From Acheta domesticus (taxonomy: Eukaryota > Arthropoda > Insecta > Orthoptera > Gryllidae): DNA of 64,000 bases. This document shows, piece after piece, positions 12,371 to 22,983 of this stretch. How positions within the stretch are numbered: the stretch's first letter is position 1; the number at the start of each line of letters is the position of its first letter. The stretch is from NCBI GenBank assembly GCA_031308135.1, contig JAHLJT010003656.1, positions 50,080,421 through 50,144,420 on the forward strand, given 5' to 3'. The notes under the pieces were generated by a model. The model made no database searches. It was given only the letters and a program-made list of their open reading frames with translations, and was not told the origin of the DNA. Both the position numbers and the translations under genes were made by a program.

Positions 12371-12815
12371 CGTCCTCGCTGGTCACCCACATTCAGCCGA
12401 ACCGTTCACCTCGCTCCAGTCATTCCCATCTTTTAACCCCGATTTCCACCATTAATCCCTGCGACATCTCGCCATTCACTCCTGTTCATCCCACTATAAG
12501 CAATTCCCCCATTCTTCCGTCATCGCTGTTCACCTACAGGAAACTGAACCGTTCACCTCTCTCCATTCACCTCTGTCATTTAACCCCTGCGACATTATCC
12601 CCACCATTCAGTCCTATTCATCTCCGCCTTTCATCCCACTACACGCAATTCCCCTACTCACCCCCTTCTTCCGTCCTTGCTGATAATCCACATTCAGCTG
12701 AACCGTTCACCTCGCTGCATTCATTCCCGTCATTTACCCCGGTTTCCACCATTAACCCCTGCGACATTATCCCCGCCATTCACTCATATTCATCTTCATC
12801 ATTGATCCCACTACA
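12371..12815 (+). repeat. Minisatellite, three units of about 150 bp
   Basis: Units start at 12371, 12518 and 12672 (spacings 147 and 154) with CGTCCTCGCT, CGTCATCGCT and CGTCCTTGCT. Each then carries CCGTTCACCT or a close variant, CCCTGCGACAT and a TTCATCCCACTA-like block in the same order. The C/T-rich strand gives a long serine/proline-rich frame (12319-12852), which is a by-product of the repeat. Confidence 0.75.
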
Positions 12816-13351
12816 CACACCCCTTTCAAATCCTCGGGGATTTTATCACTAAATTTTGTGTTTTCTTTGCCTTGAGTAGAGTTTTTGGTAAGAAAAGTTT
12901 TGGGGGATTTTTGTTGAGGATTTTATTTTCATAATACTTTTGAATTTTTTAAATAGAACTTAAACGAAACTGAATAAACTAAATTCATTCAAATCAAAAT
13001 CTTTATCACTGTTTCATTCATTAGAATGAGTAATACAATGATACCTCTTTTCCCTTAGGCTTCGTAACACATACACTATCTCTTACTCAGTAGTACCCAT
13101 GTAACTGTATATTTGTTACGTAAATAGTCGTAATTAATATTTTTATATAATAAAAATATAGATTTTGCTGTAAAATATAAATATAATCTTATAATGAATA
13201 ATATTTTTCGTATTCCTTTGATTTCTACACCTCTCCATATATTTTAAACATGGAATAATAATTATTTGAATTTGTTCTTTTGTCGTTTTGTTGACTTTGG
13301 GGCAGCGCTGTCTAGTGGGGAATGCTTAAGACCACCTGGCAACACTGCCCC
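12816..13351. other. AT-rich intergenic DNA
   Basis: AT-rich spacer between the minisatellite and a GC-rich tandem duplication. Nothing recognisable. Confidence 0.4.
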
Positions 13352-13518
13352 CAGGGCCGAGCGGTGAACTGTACCGATGGCCGGAAACCGCCTTAGCGAG
13401 GGCAAACTCCCACTGATGGAGGCCTTGCATGGCGTGGGGCCGAGCGGTGCACTGTGCCGGTGGCCCGAAACCGCCCCAGCGAGGGCAAACTCCCATTGAC
13501 GGAGGCCTCGCGCGGCGC
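13352..13518. repeat. Tandem duplication, two units of 83 bp
   Basis: GGGCCGAGCGGTG begins both units (13354 and 13437), and each continues with GCGAGGGCAAACTCCCA. The units differ at about ten positions. The three overlapping frames here (13326-13790, 13393-13767, 13454-13687) simply read this GC-rich duplication. Confidence 0.75.
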
Positions 13519-14339
13519 GGCGTTAAATAGCTCGTTTCGTTTGGGGAAGTTGGTCGGGCGGCGCAACAATCCCTCGCTAATGAAAAGTACAGATAGAGAA
13601 CTCGGCCTCGCCTGCCGTGTTGTCTCCACAAGGCGAAGTCGTCGGCGAGGGGATTGGCTGAGAGTGGATGTTTGCGAAGGCGGCTGAAAGAGGGAAGGAG
13701 ACTGAGAAAGGGCGAAGATAAAATTAGACTGAGGTCGAGGAAAGTAATGATCTGAGAAGGAACGCAATGATAAGTACAGTTGACTTTCATTAAGTGGAGG
13801 TCTTAAATACGTAATCTAAGTCTAAAAAGGAAAAATCAAATACTAACAGTACAAGAAATACCAGTAAGATTTCGTGACGAAAACTTACAAACGAGAGTGT
13901 AAATTTATCACATCACGTTAAAATACTGTATACGTGACTAACGTAGCAAAGAAGATTTGGAGGTAAATCGGGAATTTTTGCAAAACCTGTCATAAAAGTA
14001 GGAAGACATATCAATGGAGGAAATAATATTCAGAAAAAAATTAAATACGTAAATTATGCAGCGATCTCAATTAGATCGCACATATGATGACCCGCCCACC
14101 CGTATGTTGCGGTGGGATAAACTTGTATCTGCTACTACGACCGTTTTTGTAGATTGTGAAAAGTTACGTGAATTCCGGATGGCATCCTCATTTTTATTAT
14201 AAATTTCATCCCATTTAGATCGTGCGTTGAATGAAATTGCAATGGACTCCAATGAAATTCCGATACGCTAACCGTTATACCACCGAATTCATCGACGTAA
14301 TGAGTGCCATGTGCGAAGGAGGATTGGGGCGTTTAATTG
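13519..14339. other. Intergenic DNA
   Basis: No supported gene. On the minus strand near 14245-14285 a stretch TGGTATAACGGTTAGCGT resembles a tRNA A-box region. I see no matching B box downstream, so it is at most a SINE relic. Confidence 0.3.
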
Positions 14340-15770
14340 TTCTGAGCGGGAAGGAGTGGTAGAGAAGGTGGGACTGGGACGGAGGTGGTAGGTGAGGGTG
14401 GAAGCAGAGCCCAAGATGGGGAAGAAGGCGGAAGAGATGGTGACGGAAAGGGAGTGTACGGCGAGAGCTGCGTCGGAGCTAAAGACAAAAGTGGGAAATG
14501 GAGGAGGAGGAGGGTGATTGAATACCAGGGCGGGATGAAGGGCGGCAGAGGGGAGACAGCGGCGAGGTCGGGGCGGATGTAGGAAAGGAAGCGATGAAGT
14601 GGCGGATGTTATCTAGGTTGGAGGTAGGAACGGGAATTTGCCAGGTGGGGATAGAGGATCAACAGAGAAAGAATGTGGCGAGCCGCCTTTAAATCACACC
14701 GTGCTGGGGACGACTCCCAAGGCAAGCGGCGTCCAGCGGCGAGCAAAATAATCCGGCAGCGGTTTCTCAAAATCGCTGTCGAATGGAAGCGAGGGCAATA
14801 TAAACGGGTCCGTCGGAGCCAGAGGGGGAGATGGAGGCAGACGTGAGGCAGAGGCACACGGGCGGTCGCCGAGTGAAGTGTATACGACACTTCAAGAGCC
14901 TTCTTGATGATGACGCGATCCCAAAGTACCTGGTCCACGGAGTGATGGGGTAAGAGGCCGCCAAATCTGAGCTCGATTCCTGCACAACCTCCTTCACCTG
15001 GTCCATCGCAACCCCCTCCCTCTCTTCTTAGCAATCAAATGGTTCATTTATTCGAACAAGACTTTTTCTCGCGGAAAAACCGCCCTCTTCCTTCCCCGTA
15101 CAGTTCACTAAACGTTCCAAATCAACCACAGCACTCCAAGCGACGCGCCACCTTAGGAATGGTCTGAAGCTAATCAGCCCCGAGTGTGGAACGTTACAAA
15201 GGATCAAAGCACGGCAGGCGTTGGAGTGGATGTGAGGCCGGGGATAGCGTGGGCACAGGAGACGCGTCGGAGTCAGGGACAGAGAGATCGGGAAGGCGGT
15301 CGTGGGCGTGGGGATGGAGGACGCGTCAGAGTCAGGGATGGAGAGATCGGGGAGGCATCACGGACGCGGTGTAGCAAAGACCGTGAGGGTAAAATCGATA
15401 AATAATGGAGAAAGGGGCGGATTTGGTATGGAAGTCGTAGGTGGGGAAAGAGCCGACGTAAATAAAATCGGAGATGGAGCACAAGGATCCAGGAATTGTG
15501 AAATTTTGGACGGTTTGTGGCAAAGGAGGAGAGAGCGAATAGCGAAATTGTGGTGAGATGGGGATAATTGGATGCTGAAACGGAGATAGGAATGGAGGCA
15601 AGATTAGAGGCAGAGCTGGAGGCGATGCAGTCGTAACAGATTGTGACGGGATGGGGCACGGGAGCGAGGGAGAGGGGACGGAGAAGGAGATGGCATGAAG
15701 GAGACGTATGAGGCGGGAATGAGGGCAGGGTAGGAGGTGAAATGGGAAAAGAAGTGTTGGAAAACAATCC
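14340..15770. repeat. Purine-rich (GGAG/GATGG) region, probably decayed interspersed repeat
   Basis: Plus-strand purine-rich blocks at 14340-14580 and 15200-15770 flank a more balanced segment (14600-15180). The second block contains GAGGCGATGCAGTCGTA (near 15620), which recurs at about 16230. The long antisense frames (14609-15034, 15273-15767, 15332-15775) are serine/proline/leucine-rich and have no domain. Confidence 0.4.
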
Positions 15771-16184
15771 TGCATTAAGGGAAAATGATTTAAATGATGT
15801 GATGTGTATGTTTCAATTATTTTATAATTTAATTATGAAATTAAAAATTATATTCTGGTATTTGTGTCGCTTCCTTTCCTTCGTAGAAACAACAAAGCGA
15901 CAATCGTAGTTTTGTAATATTAAAAAGTTGTTTATTTCTCACATTTTGTTTCTGTTCATAAGAGAGCACACATGTTATTTTGTCACGACTAAAAACGGCT
16001 TATATAATATAATGCACATTAATGGACAATATCTAATGAAAATATACATTATATTGAAAAGAATAAAATGTTTTTTTAAGAAAATGAGCTATTAAAAGAG
16101 AAGAAGACTGCAGCTGGTAACATTGGTTCACTAATTAATGAAAACCAATTGCCCGTTGGTTTGTAAAAACTGGCTGAGTATTCT

Positions 16185-16400
16185 CAGGAAGCAAAGAAGT
16201 TGCGGATGCCGGTGAGAAGGCAGAGCTAGAGGCGATGCAGTCGTAGATTGCGGTGGGATCGGCGACGAGGACGATGGAGAGGGAACGGAGAAGGGGATGG
16301 CGTGAAGGAGACGCATGGGGCGGGAACGAGGACATGATAGGAGGTGAAGTGGGAAAGGAATCAACGAAGTTGCGGATGCCGATGAGTTGGTGGATCGAGG
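16185..16400. repeat. Second copy of the purine-rich GATGCAGTCGTA repeat
   Basis: Matches about 15600-15760 in the same orientation, sharing GAGGCGATGCAGTCGTA, ATGGCGTGAAGGAGACGCAT (ATGGCATGAAGGAGACGTAT in the first copy) and ATAGGAGGTGAAGTGGGAAA-like text. The pair is a diverged direct duplication about 600 bp apart. Long antisense serine-rich frames are by-products. Confidence 0.55.
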
Positions 16401-16735
16401 CGACAGGTGTGCGGACGTGTCCAGCAGCCGCACGAGAGGTACCAGGCGGGAGGGGGCGTGGTCGTCCCGCGCAATTACAGGGCCGTGGAGTGGCGTGGAG
16501 CGGCGCGGAGTGGCGCGGAGCGGCGCGAATCCAACCGCTGATGAAGTGGCTTTGTGCGGCTCGGCGCGAGCGCGCAAAGGAGAAACATGGAAACTTCCTC
16601 GAACGCAAACAAGCCGCCGCCGCCGCTAACTCGAAAACACGCCACGCTCGCCCGCCCGCCCGCGCGCCACCGTATGCAAACGAGACGCGCGCAAACACGC
16701 CCGGCGCGTCGCCACGCGTCGTCACGCAGGGTCAC

Positions 16736-17167
16736 GCCACGCGACTCCGCGATCCGCGTTCCACACCCCGCGCTCCGCGTTCCGCGTTCCGCACTCAACG
16801 CTCTACGCTCCACGCTCCGCGCTTCACGCTCCGCGCTCCACGCTCCGCACTCCACGCTCCACGATCCGCACTCCACGCTCCACGCTCCGCGCTCTACGCT
16901 CTGCACTCCACGCTTCACGCTCCACGCTCCGCGCTTCACACTCAGCACTCCACGCTTCACGCTCCGTGCTCCACGCTCCAAGCTATACGCTCCACGCTTC
17001 ACGCCCCGCGTCGCTTATGCGAGCAACATCGCGCGCGAGGCACCGAAGATTAGTTTCCGCTGAAGTTGGAGGTGGCTGGGAATGTCCGATACACTCCGAA
17101 CTAAATTCCGATTGATAGATTGTCTCATCATGCAAGCGGCTGATAGCTGAGGCATCGGCTTTCGCGC
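16736..17167 (+). repeat. Long direct repeat, copy A, abutting the head of SINE-A
   Basis: Copy A starts GCCACGCGACTCCG and ends GGCTTTCGCGC at 17167, directly before the SINE. Copy B (17727-17920) starts and ends with the same words, directly after the SINE tail. Outside the internal minisatellite the copies are nearly identical over about 175 bp (for example GTTGGAGGTGGCTGGGAATG in both). Copy A is longer only because its minisatellite is expanded. Confidence 0.8.
16750..16995 (+). repeat. Minisatellite of CGCTCCACGCTCCGC-type units
   Basis: About 240 bp of 7-8 bp building blocks (CGCTCCA, CGCTCCG, CGCTTCA, CACTCCA) in higher-order mixtures. The equivalent position in copy B (17741-17760) has only about three blocks. 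The long overlapping frames here (16253-17053, 16475-17002, 16554-17063) are periodic artefacts of this array. Confidence 0.85.
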
Positions 17168-17726
17168 CAGGAGAGATGGCTCAGTGCATCAACCTGATGT
17201 CATTGCAGTCCCTCTGACCGGGAGGTCCTAGGTTCCAGTCCCGACTGCGGCAGTATTTTCGACTCTAGCTTGTCAGCTAGGTCGAATTCAGTCGCTGTCT
17301 GGAGGAGAATTCTAGCGTCCGGCTGCTCTGATCGGTAGTTTTCCGTGGTTTCTCCCATCAACACCAGGCGAATGCCGGAGCAGTACCCTAATAAATGGGC
17401 CACGGACCGCGCGCGATCTTTCCTTCCTCTTCCTTGTCTTCTCCTCTCCTTTTACACACACACTTACACTAACATGCACTACACTACCACACATGCCGGG
17501 AGACAGGTCGGGAGCATACAGCTTGTCCCGACTGGGGCGGTGCCCCGCTGGTGGGAGATACCTGGTTTGAATCCCCACAAACCAGGTCGTAGGTCAGCGC
17601 CGGATCTTGCCATCCAGCGGGGAAAAGATCATCGTCACCTCACGAGAAAAAACACGCACTACACTTACGGGACTAATGACCTAAGTAGTTGACGCCCCCG
17701 GAAACACGAATCAATCAATCAAAAAA
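17168..17726 (+). mobile_element. SINE-A, full-length tRNA-headed SINE, about 560 bp
   Basis: The head has RNA polymerase III promoter-like boxes: A-box-like TGGCTCAGTGC at 17177-17187 and B-box-like GGTTCCAGTCC at 17231-17241, about 43 bp apart as in tRNA genes. The tRNA-unrelated body contains CGACTCTAGCTTGTCAGCTA, GGTTTCTCCCATCAACACC, a CA-rich stretch near 17455-17490 and GCCGGATCTTGCCATCCAGC. The 3' end is GGGACTAATGACC...GTTGACGC and then an AATC-repeat tail. I know no named family with this body. At least nine other copies or pieces occur in this window, in both orientations. Frames inside it (17312-17578, 17345-17692) are not genes. Confidence 0.75.
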
Positions 17727-17920
17727 GCCACGCGACTCCGTGCTCCACGCTTCACGCTCCGCGTCGCTTATGCGAGCAATATCGCGCGCCAGGCACCGAA
17801 GATTAGTTCCCGCTGAAGTTGGAGGTGGCTGGGAATGTCCGATGCACTCCGAACTAAATTCCGATTGATAGATTGTCTCGTGATGCCACCGGCTGATAGC
17901 GGAGGCCTCGGCTTTCGCGC
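17727..17920 (+). repeat. Long direct repeat, copy B, abutting the tail of SINE-A
   Basis: Starts at the first base after the AATC/A tail and ends GGCTTTCGCGC at 17920, after which unique sequence follows. It carries a contracted version of the minisatellite of copy A. Divergence from copy A outside the minisatellite is roughly a dozen substitutions by eye. Confidence 0.8.
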
Positions 17921-19499
17921 TCCTGGCGTCCGAGCGCCAACAGCGGCGCTAGTAGTTCCTGCTGATAAGCGGCGGTCGGTCGGCTCGATGCTGCTAGCTC
18001 AGTTCGTTTATTACACTCTCTGCACCCTTTGAACTCGTAAGCAACGAGCATAATGAACATCCTACAGCTCGTACGGTATGTCAAGGATGCCACGACAATA
18101 ATGGCCACTAGCTCGTAGCAGTATGTAATGTGAGGCGTCCTACAACTCGTAGGGAATGTTTCAGATGTCACACCAAAATCCGTAATTAACTCCTAGGGCA
18201 CGCAATAGATGCCGACGTATTTTCCTGGTATGTAAAATGGATTTTTATTGTTGAATCGATCCCAACTCCTATTCTATTTTTAAACAATTATGACGCAATA
18301 ATGTGAGAACAAGCTGAAACGAGGGAATTCCGAGTTTCGGCTTCGAGCTGTGCTGCCATATTCCACTGTCGTCTTAGACATGCCTTACGAGTTGTAGGAC
18401 CTCGCAGTGCTCAGAAACCTCCGACCACAGAGTGCATTCATGGGTGGCGTGTATCACATGTTCTCCCGAGTGCAAAGGGTTTGTAACTGTTTTTTTTTCT
18501 GTGCGTGTCATAATTTTCATGGCCGTTTCAGAGAAGATACAAAGAATGGCGAGATCGAGATATTTAAAGTAATATGGGAAGTAGCTTATTCCTTCATCAC
18601 TAAAGACAGGAAGGCAAAATCCTTGACGTGTTGGTGTAAGTTAACGTAATCCTATTAGCGTTAGAATATTACTCGATAAAAGCACAAATCCCCTGCGCTC
18701 CACTTTTTCTCTTCCAGACCACAACAGCAATCGCGCAACTAGAGAGTGGTGGCCTGTTTCTTTTATTAAATTTTAGTTTGCTTTGACAGAAAGTATAACG
18801 TTCATCCGTGAGGCTCTTCAGTTGATTGACCAGGGAACTTTATATCAGTAAAGTGTGAAGGGGGTAATTTGTTGGTACCCCCCTGATAGTGATTTCATTA
18901 TGTTTTAGCTTCAACGAAGGTTATTACGATGAAATTTTGTTAGAGAGAAATCGCAGGATTTAGAAAGGAAATAGGATGGTAGGTAATGATAATTGCAAGA
19001 CATATTGTTACCTTGTCTAATATCGGAGACATGTTGAAGGAAGATGTGAAATGGGAGTGAGTTTCTTAAGCGGGAGAGTGGAGATTAATCGGTTCGTATT
19101 TTGTAAGTGACTGCTTCTTGTATATGATTTAAATTATTGAAAAAAAATATATGTCAGGTTCATAATAAAGAAAGTAATCGGGTCTATTGCAAGATCGTTA
19201 TGTAGGGTCTTATTACTGACAAACCAGGGAGCATTGACTGTTATTCGTAAGATTTTGTTTTTAATGATTTGTAACTTATTTAATTTAGTTGGGGAAGCTG
19301 AAATTCATACAGGCATGCGTAAATTAATATAGGGCGAAGAATAGATTTGTTAATGGTTAAACCGGAATTAACTTTTAAAGAAGGGTTGCGGTTGAGAATC
19401 TGGCGTAAATTATCTGAATATCTATTGGGTTCAATTACTTTGGACGAGATGTGTCTGTGCCAATTTAGTCTTGTGTCCTTTATACCGCCGATATAACGA
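17921..19499. other. Intergenic DNA
   Basis: No supported gene. CTCGTAxGG-like words recur between about 18060 and 18160 and again near 18390 (CTACAGCTCGTACGG, CTACAACTCGTAGGG, GAGTTGTAGG), suggesting a degraded short repeat. Confidence 0.35.
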
Positions 19500-19893
19500 A
19501 TAGATGTATTCAGGCGAGACTAAGGAATGATTGAGTCAAGAGATAAGGAGCGAGGAAAGACAGCATACCTTAAAGAAAACAGGCAATTAATTTGTTTGTT
19601 TTTTTTTGCCAAAATTTTGCCCAGTTTTCTATGTCTTTTAGGTGAAATTTTTAAATGTTTTCCCTTTATTTTTAAGTCGCATCAACATCATAGTACTGTT
19701 GAATGCTTCGAGAAAAAGTTCAAAGATTTTTGCAGGCAATCTATCCCATACCTTTATTGTTCGATTTGTGAAAGAAAATCCCCCAAAATCCGTTCTCTGC
19801 GGTCTTAAATTTAGTGTGTGCCTGTGATCATCTCTACTGATGTAAGTTGGAATACTTAGCCGCCGATTAATTTCTCTCCGGGCTGGATGACCG
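19500..19893 (-). pseudogene. LINE 3' end relic (C-terminal tail of a reverse transcriptase ORF)
   Basis: On the minus strand the sequence translates with the words RPQRTD, SFTNRTI and a tryptophan-centred VWDRLPA. The LINE remnant at 45480-45731 shares this set (RPQRTD, SFTNRTI, DWNKLPA), which is typical of the extreme C-terminus of non-LTR retrotransposon polyproteins. The two nucleotide sequences align over about 200 bp. Only this tail is present, and a fold-back element begins at 19894, so the relic is truncated there. Confidence 0.6.
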
Positions 19894-20119
19894 CTATACT
19901 TCGGTTTTTCTTTCTTGGCGCGTGGGGATGTGTCATCAAAATGGAATATCTCACGGTATTTCGCGTCGTCCTCGGTTGTGCCGCTAGGTCAGCACTGCTC
20001 GATACAGTCGCGAACATGCGACTTCTAGCGTCGTAACCCGAAAACGACGCGAAATACCGTGATATATTCCATTTTGATGACACACCCGCATGCGCCAAGA
20101 AAGAATAACCGAAGTATAC
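19894..20119. mobile_element. Fold-back (MITE-like) element, about 226 bp
   Basis: Two arms of about 82 bp (19894-19976 and 20036-20119) are inverted copies around a loop of about 60 bp. Both arms, read inward, contain ATACTTCGGTT, TTCTTTCTTGGCGC, TGTGTCATCAAAATGGAATA and CACGGTATTTCGCGTCGT. Arm divergence is small. The ends CTATACTTCGG and CCGAAGTATAC are compatible with a TA or TATA target as used by mariner-type elements, but no transposase is present. Confidence 0.8.
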
Positions 20120-21045
20120 AAGCGAGGTTTGCGAGGTAGCGTGTGGAGGGCTCTCGTACGGCACTTTGTGGCGAGCGCTTTCTACGCTCCGTGTCGCCCC
20201 GGCGCTCAATTTCTGCCTCCCCCCCCATCCGAGGAGATAATTCAAGTAGATGCTCCTGTTATGTTACGCTCTCCGCCAGTCGGAGTTGAGTACCGTGTCG
20301 CGTACCGTGGAAAGGGGGCGTGCACTTCGGGTCAGCGAATTTCGGGGGTTTCTAATTACCTGGAAGATATCGGATTTATTACGCGCCTTCAGTTAATGTT
20401 ATTGAGTTCGGCTTTACGTTCGCGCTAGTATTACTCGCAGAATTGGGCTATGCGCGCTGGGTAAGTATGGCACGGATGGATGGGATCGGACGGACGGCAC
20501 TTTCTGTGTGGGACGGAACATCGCGGACGGACGAGACGGAACGGACACCTGACAGTTTCTGTCTCAGTTTTACTCCTCGTTCCGTGTCTTGTATGGGCGC
20601 GACAGGATCATACTTGAAGTACACAAACAATTGCATTGTGTTTATTTTTTATAGCAGATGAAGAAAAAGAAATCCCAGATTCTCTTGTAAACAGAATGAG
20701 ATTGACAAAGGGGGACTTCCACATACTATTTATACTAACCTGATGGAGGGGGAAAATTAGTACTTAAGGATGTTTTGCGATATGCACTTGAAGTTAAAGT
20801 GTCTATTTTGAAAAATATACTACGTAAATTAATAGTTTGGTAAATATTGTTAATGTAACTAAGGGAATTACAATGGCATTACATTATTTAGAAACTTAAA
20901 AAATTCATCGGCATAGATAAGGCGCAATAATTTACGCAAAAAACACATACAAATAATTTATATTGAATAATGAATTATTGAATAATTCTAAAATATGACA
21001 AAACGAATTCACCGGGCACAAATGAACGAAATAGAACAATACTGC
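20120..21045. other. Intergenic DNA
   Basis: CpG-rich to about 20600, then AT-rich. The 112-codon frame at 20090-20428 begins inside the fold-back arm and has no domain. No supported gene. Confidence 0.35.
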
Positions 21046-21220
21046 ACCAGGAGAAGCAGCTCAGAACATCAACTGATGTCACTGCAGTACCTCTAACCAG
21101 GAGGTCCTTGTCACAACAGCGGCAGGATTTTCGACACTAGCTTGTCAGCTAGGTCGAATTCAGTGCCTGTCTGCAGGAGAGTTCTATCGGCTAGCTGCTC
21201 GGTACGATAGATTTCCTGCC
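21046..21220 (+). mobile_element. SINE-A fragment, 5' half
   Basis: Aligns with the head and proximal body of the SINE-A at 17168: AGCAGCTCAG..., GATGTCACTGCAGTACCTCT, then TTTTCGACACTAGCTTGTCA, GCTAGGTCGAATTCAGT and GCTGCTCGGT. The B-box segment carries a small deletion (GGTCCTTGTCACAACAGCGG), so it is probably transcriptionally dead. The 3' half and tail are missing. Confidence 0.7.
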
Positions 21221-21316
21221 GCAGGTGGCTTTGGTTTACCAATCCGCCTGTGAGAGAATACTAAATTTGCGGTAATAATTCCGATGTCTCCATTTTCGCT
21301 TTTTCTCTTAATTCTG

Positions 21317-21321
21317 GAGGT
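21317..21321. repeat. BEL target-site duplication, left (GAGGT)
   Basis: GAGGT directly precedes the LTR start TGTTAG. The same five bases follow the right LTR end TTGACA at 24327-24331. Confidence 0.8.
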
Positions 21322-21410
21322 TGTTAGCACATTTTGCTCGGCGCGGACAAGTTCCTGCGACTTCCGCCCACCTGGGCACTCTTTGGAGTGCTTCCCGCTA
21401 AATTATGGGA
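21322..21410 (+). repeat. BEL 5' LTR remnant (first 89 bp)
   Basis: Identical to 23482-23570. Similarity ends abruptly after AAATTATGGGA, which marks the deletion breakpoint. Confidence 0.85.
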
Positions 21411-22983
21411 AACAAATATGCCCTCGTCAGATGTAGGTGAAAACCAAAATTCATTTGTTCAAGTGCTACTTAGCAGATATTCAAAATATCACAAATTGAT
21501 AAGGGTGTTGGCGCTATGCTTAAGATTCATTAACAATATACGGGCTGCAATTGTTGCTCGCATTGACCCTGCTTCGGCTCAGATGCGGAGAAGGGGTTGG
21601 TTGGCACCGCTTGAATTGAGAGAAGCCACAGTGGTTATTATAAGGCTCATTCAACTAGACATGTACCCCCTTGAATATAAGGCACTTTCAAAAGAAAAGG
21701 GATTACCTCCCAAGTCATCGCTCATTAGCTTGAATCCTTATCTAGGCCCTGATGGGCTTTTACGGGTGGGTGGCCGTTTAATGAATTCTCAGGTGGAGAG
21801 GTTAAACAAGCATCCTATTATACTTCCGCCTAACCACAAATTTACCGTCCTGTTCTTAGAAATGATACACCTCGCATTTCTACATGCGGGCTTGGCAATG
21901 ATGATGGGATGTGTGCGCCAGCAGTATTGGATTCCCTCCCTACGACGGGTAGCAAAAAAAGTAATTAATGCTTGTCTGACGTGTAGGCGCTGGCGCGGCG
22001 CACCCGTGGAGCAAATTATGGGTTCATTGCCCCCTAGCCGCGTAAATCCTTCTCGGCCATGGGCTCACACATCCGTAGATTATTGTGGCCCAATTTTGAC
22101 AAGGCCGTCTCTCACGAGATCAAAAATGTCTCAGAAGACTTGGATTGCTGTATTTATATGCCATTCCACGAAAGCTTCGCATTTAGAAATCGTCGAAAAT
22201 CTATCCTCCTCTCAATTCATTGCGGCCTTTGAACGTTTTGGTTCGAGAAGAGGTTATCCTGTGCACATGTAAAGTGATAACGCTAGTACATTCGAAAGTG
22301 CTAGTCGTATCCTAGCCGAGGCTAATCGCTTTGTTCTTTCCGCTCGGGATTTAGAGGTTATCACCAATTTTTTATCAGTGCAGGGTACCTCCTGGCACTT
22401 TTGCCCCACCTACGCTCCTCACCGAAACTCGTTAGCTGAGGCTTGTGTTAAAAGTCTTAAATTCCATTTGCGTCGCGCTTTAGGGCAACAAGTTGTGCCC
22501 TTGCTTACATTGTACACCCTCTTAGCCAAAATAGAAGCTTGTTTAAACTCAAGACCGCTTGAAGTCACGTCTACAGATTCGGATGTGAATTTGATTTTAA
22601 CCCCGAATCACTTAGTCTACGGGCACGCGCTTAATACTTTTCCTATAGATACTGACTCGCCTCTTGTGCAGATTACTCCTGCACAACAGTTCCGCCATTT
22701 AAATAACAAATTAGCAATAATTTGGAAATATTGGTCGCGCAATTACCTCCACACCTTGCAACAAAGGGTGAAGTGGAAAAGGGAGTCACCACCACTAGCT
22801 GTAAATGATTTAGTACTTTTAATTGAGGAATCTCCGCCCTCTCACTGGAAATTAGGTGTAGTGGAGAAATTGTTCCCTGATCAAGCAGGAGTCGTGCGTA
22901 CTGTTGAAGTACGAACTAGCCAGGGCAAGTTATTGCGACCAGTACAAAAGTTATGTGCACTGGCTAGATCCTCCCACGAGTAA
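21411..22983 (+). pseudogene. BEL/Pao pol fragment: integrase with one internal stop
   Basis: The C-terminal part of a BEL/Pao polyprotein in one frame, broken by TAA at 22270-22272. Order of domains: the pol linker before integrase; an H2C2 zinc-binding module (His codons at 21868 and 21883, Cys codons at 21973 and 21982 in CLTC); the integrase core with Asp at 22078 (VDYCGP), Asp at 22276 (SDN, two codons after the stop) and Glu at 22438 (LAEACVKS), the DDE set that joins element ends to host DNA; and the C-terminal domain typical of BEL elements (DLVLL, WKLG, RPVQKLC) ending at 22981. The stop falls just before the second catalytic Asp. The frame is open upstream into the LTR remnant (21334), but that fusion is a deletion artefact. 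Reverse transcriptase, RNase H, protease and gag are absent. It is non-functional. Confidence 0.85.

Noticed and set aside
16253..17063. Long arginine/serine-rich genes
   Set aside because: Periodic reading of the CGCTCCACGC minisatellite in several frames at once.
17345..17692. 115-codon gene within SINE-A
   Set aside because: The equivalent region of other SINE-A copies is not open, and the element is a polymerase III type repeat.
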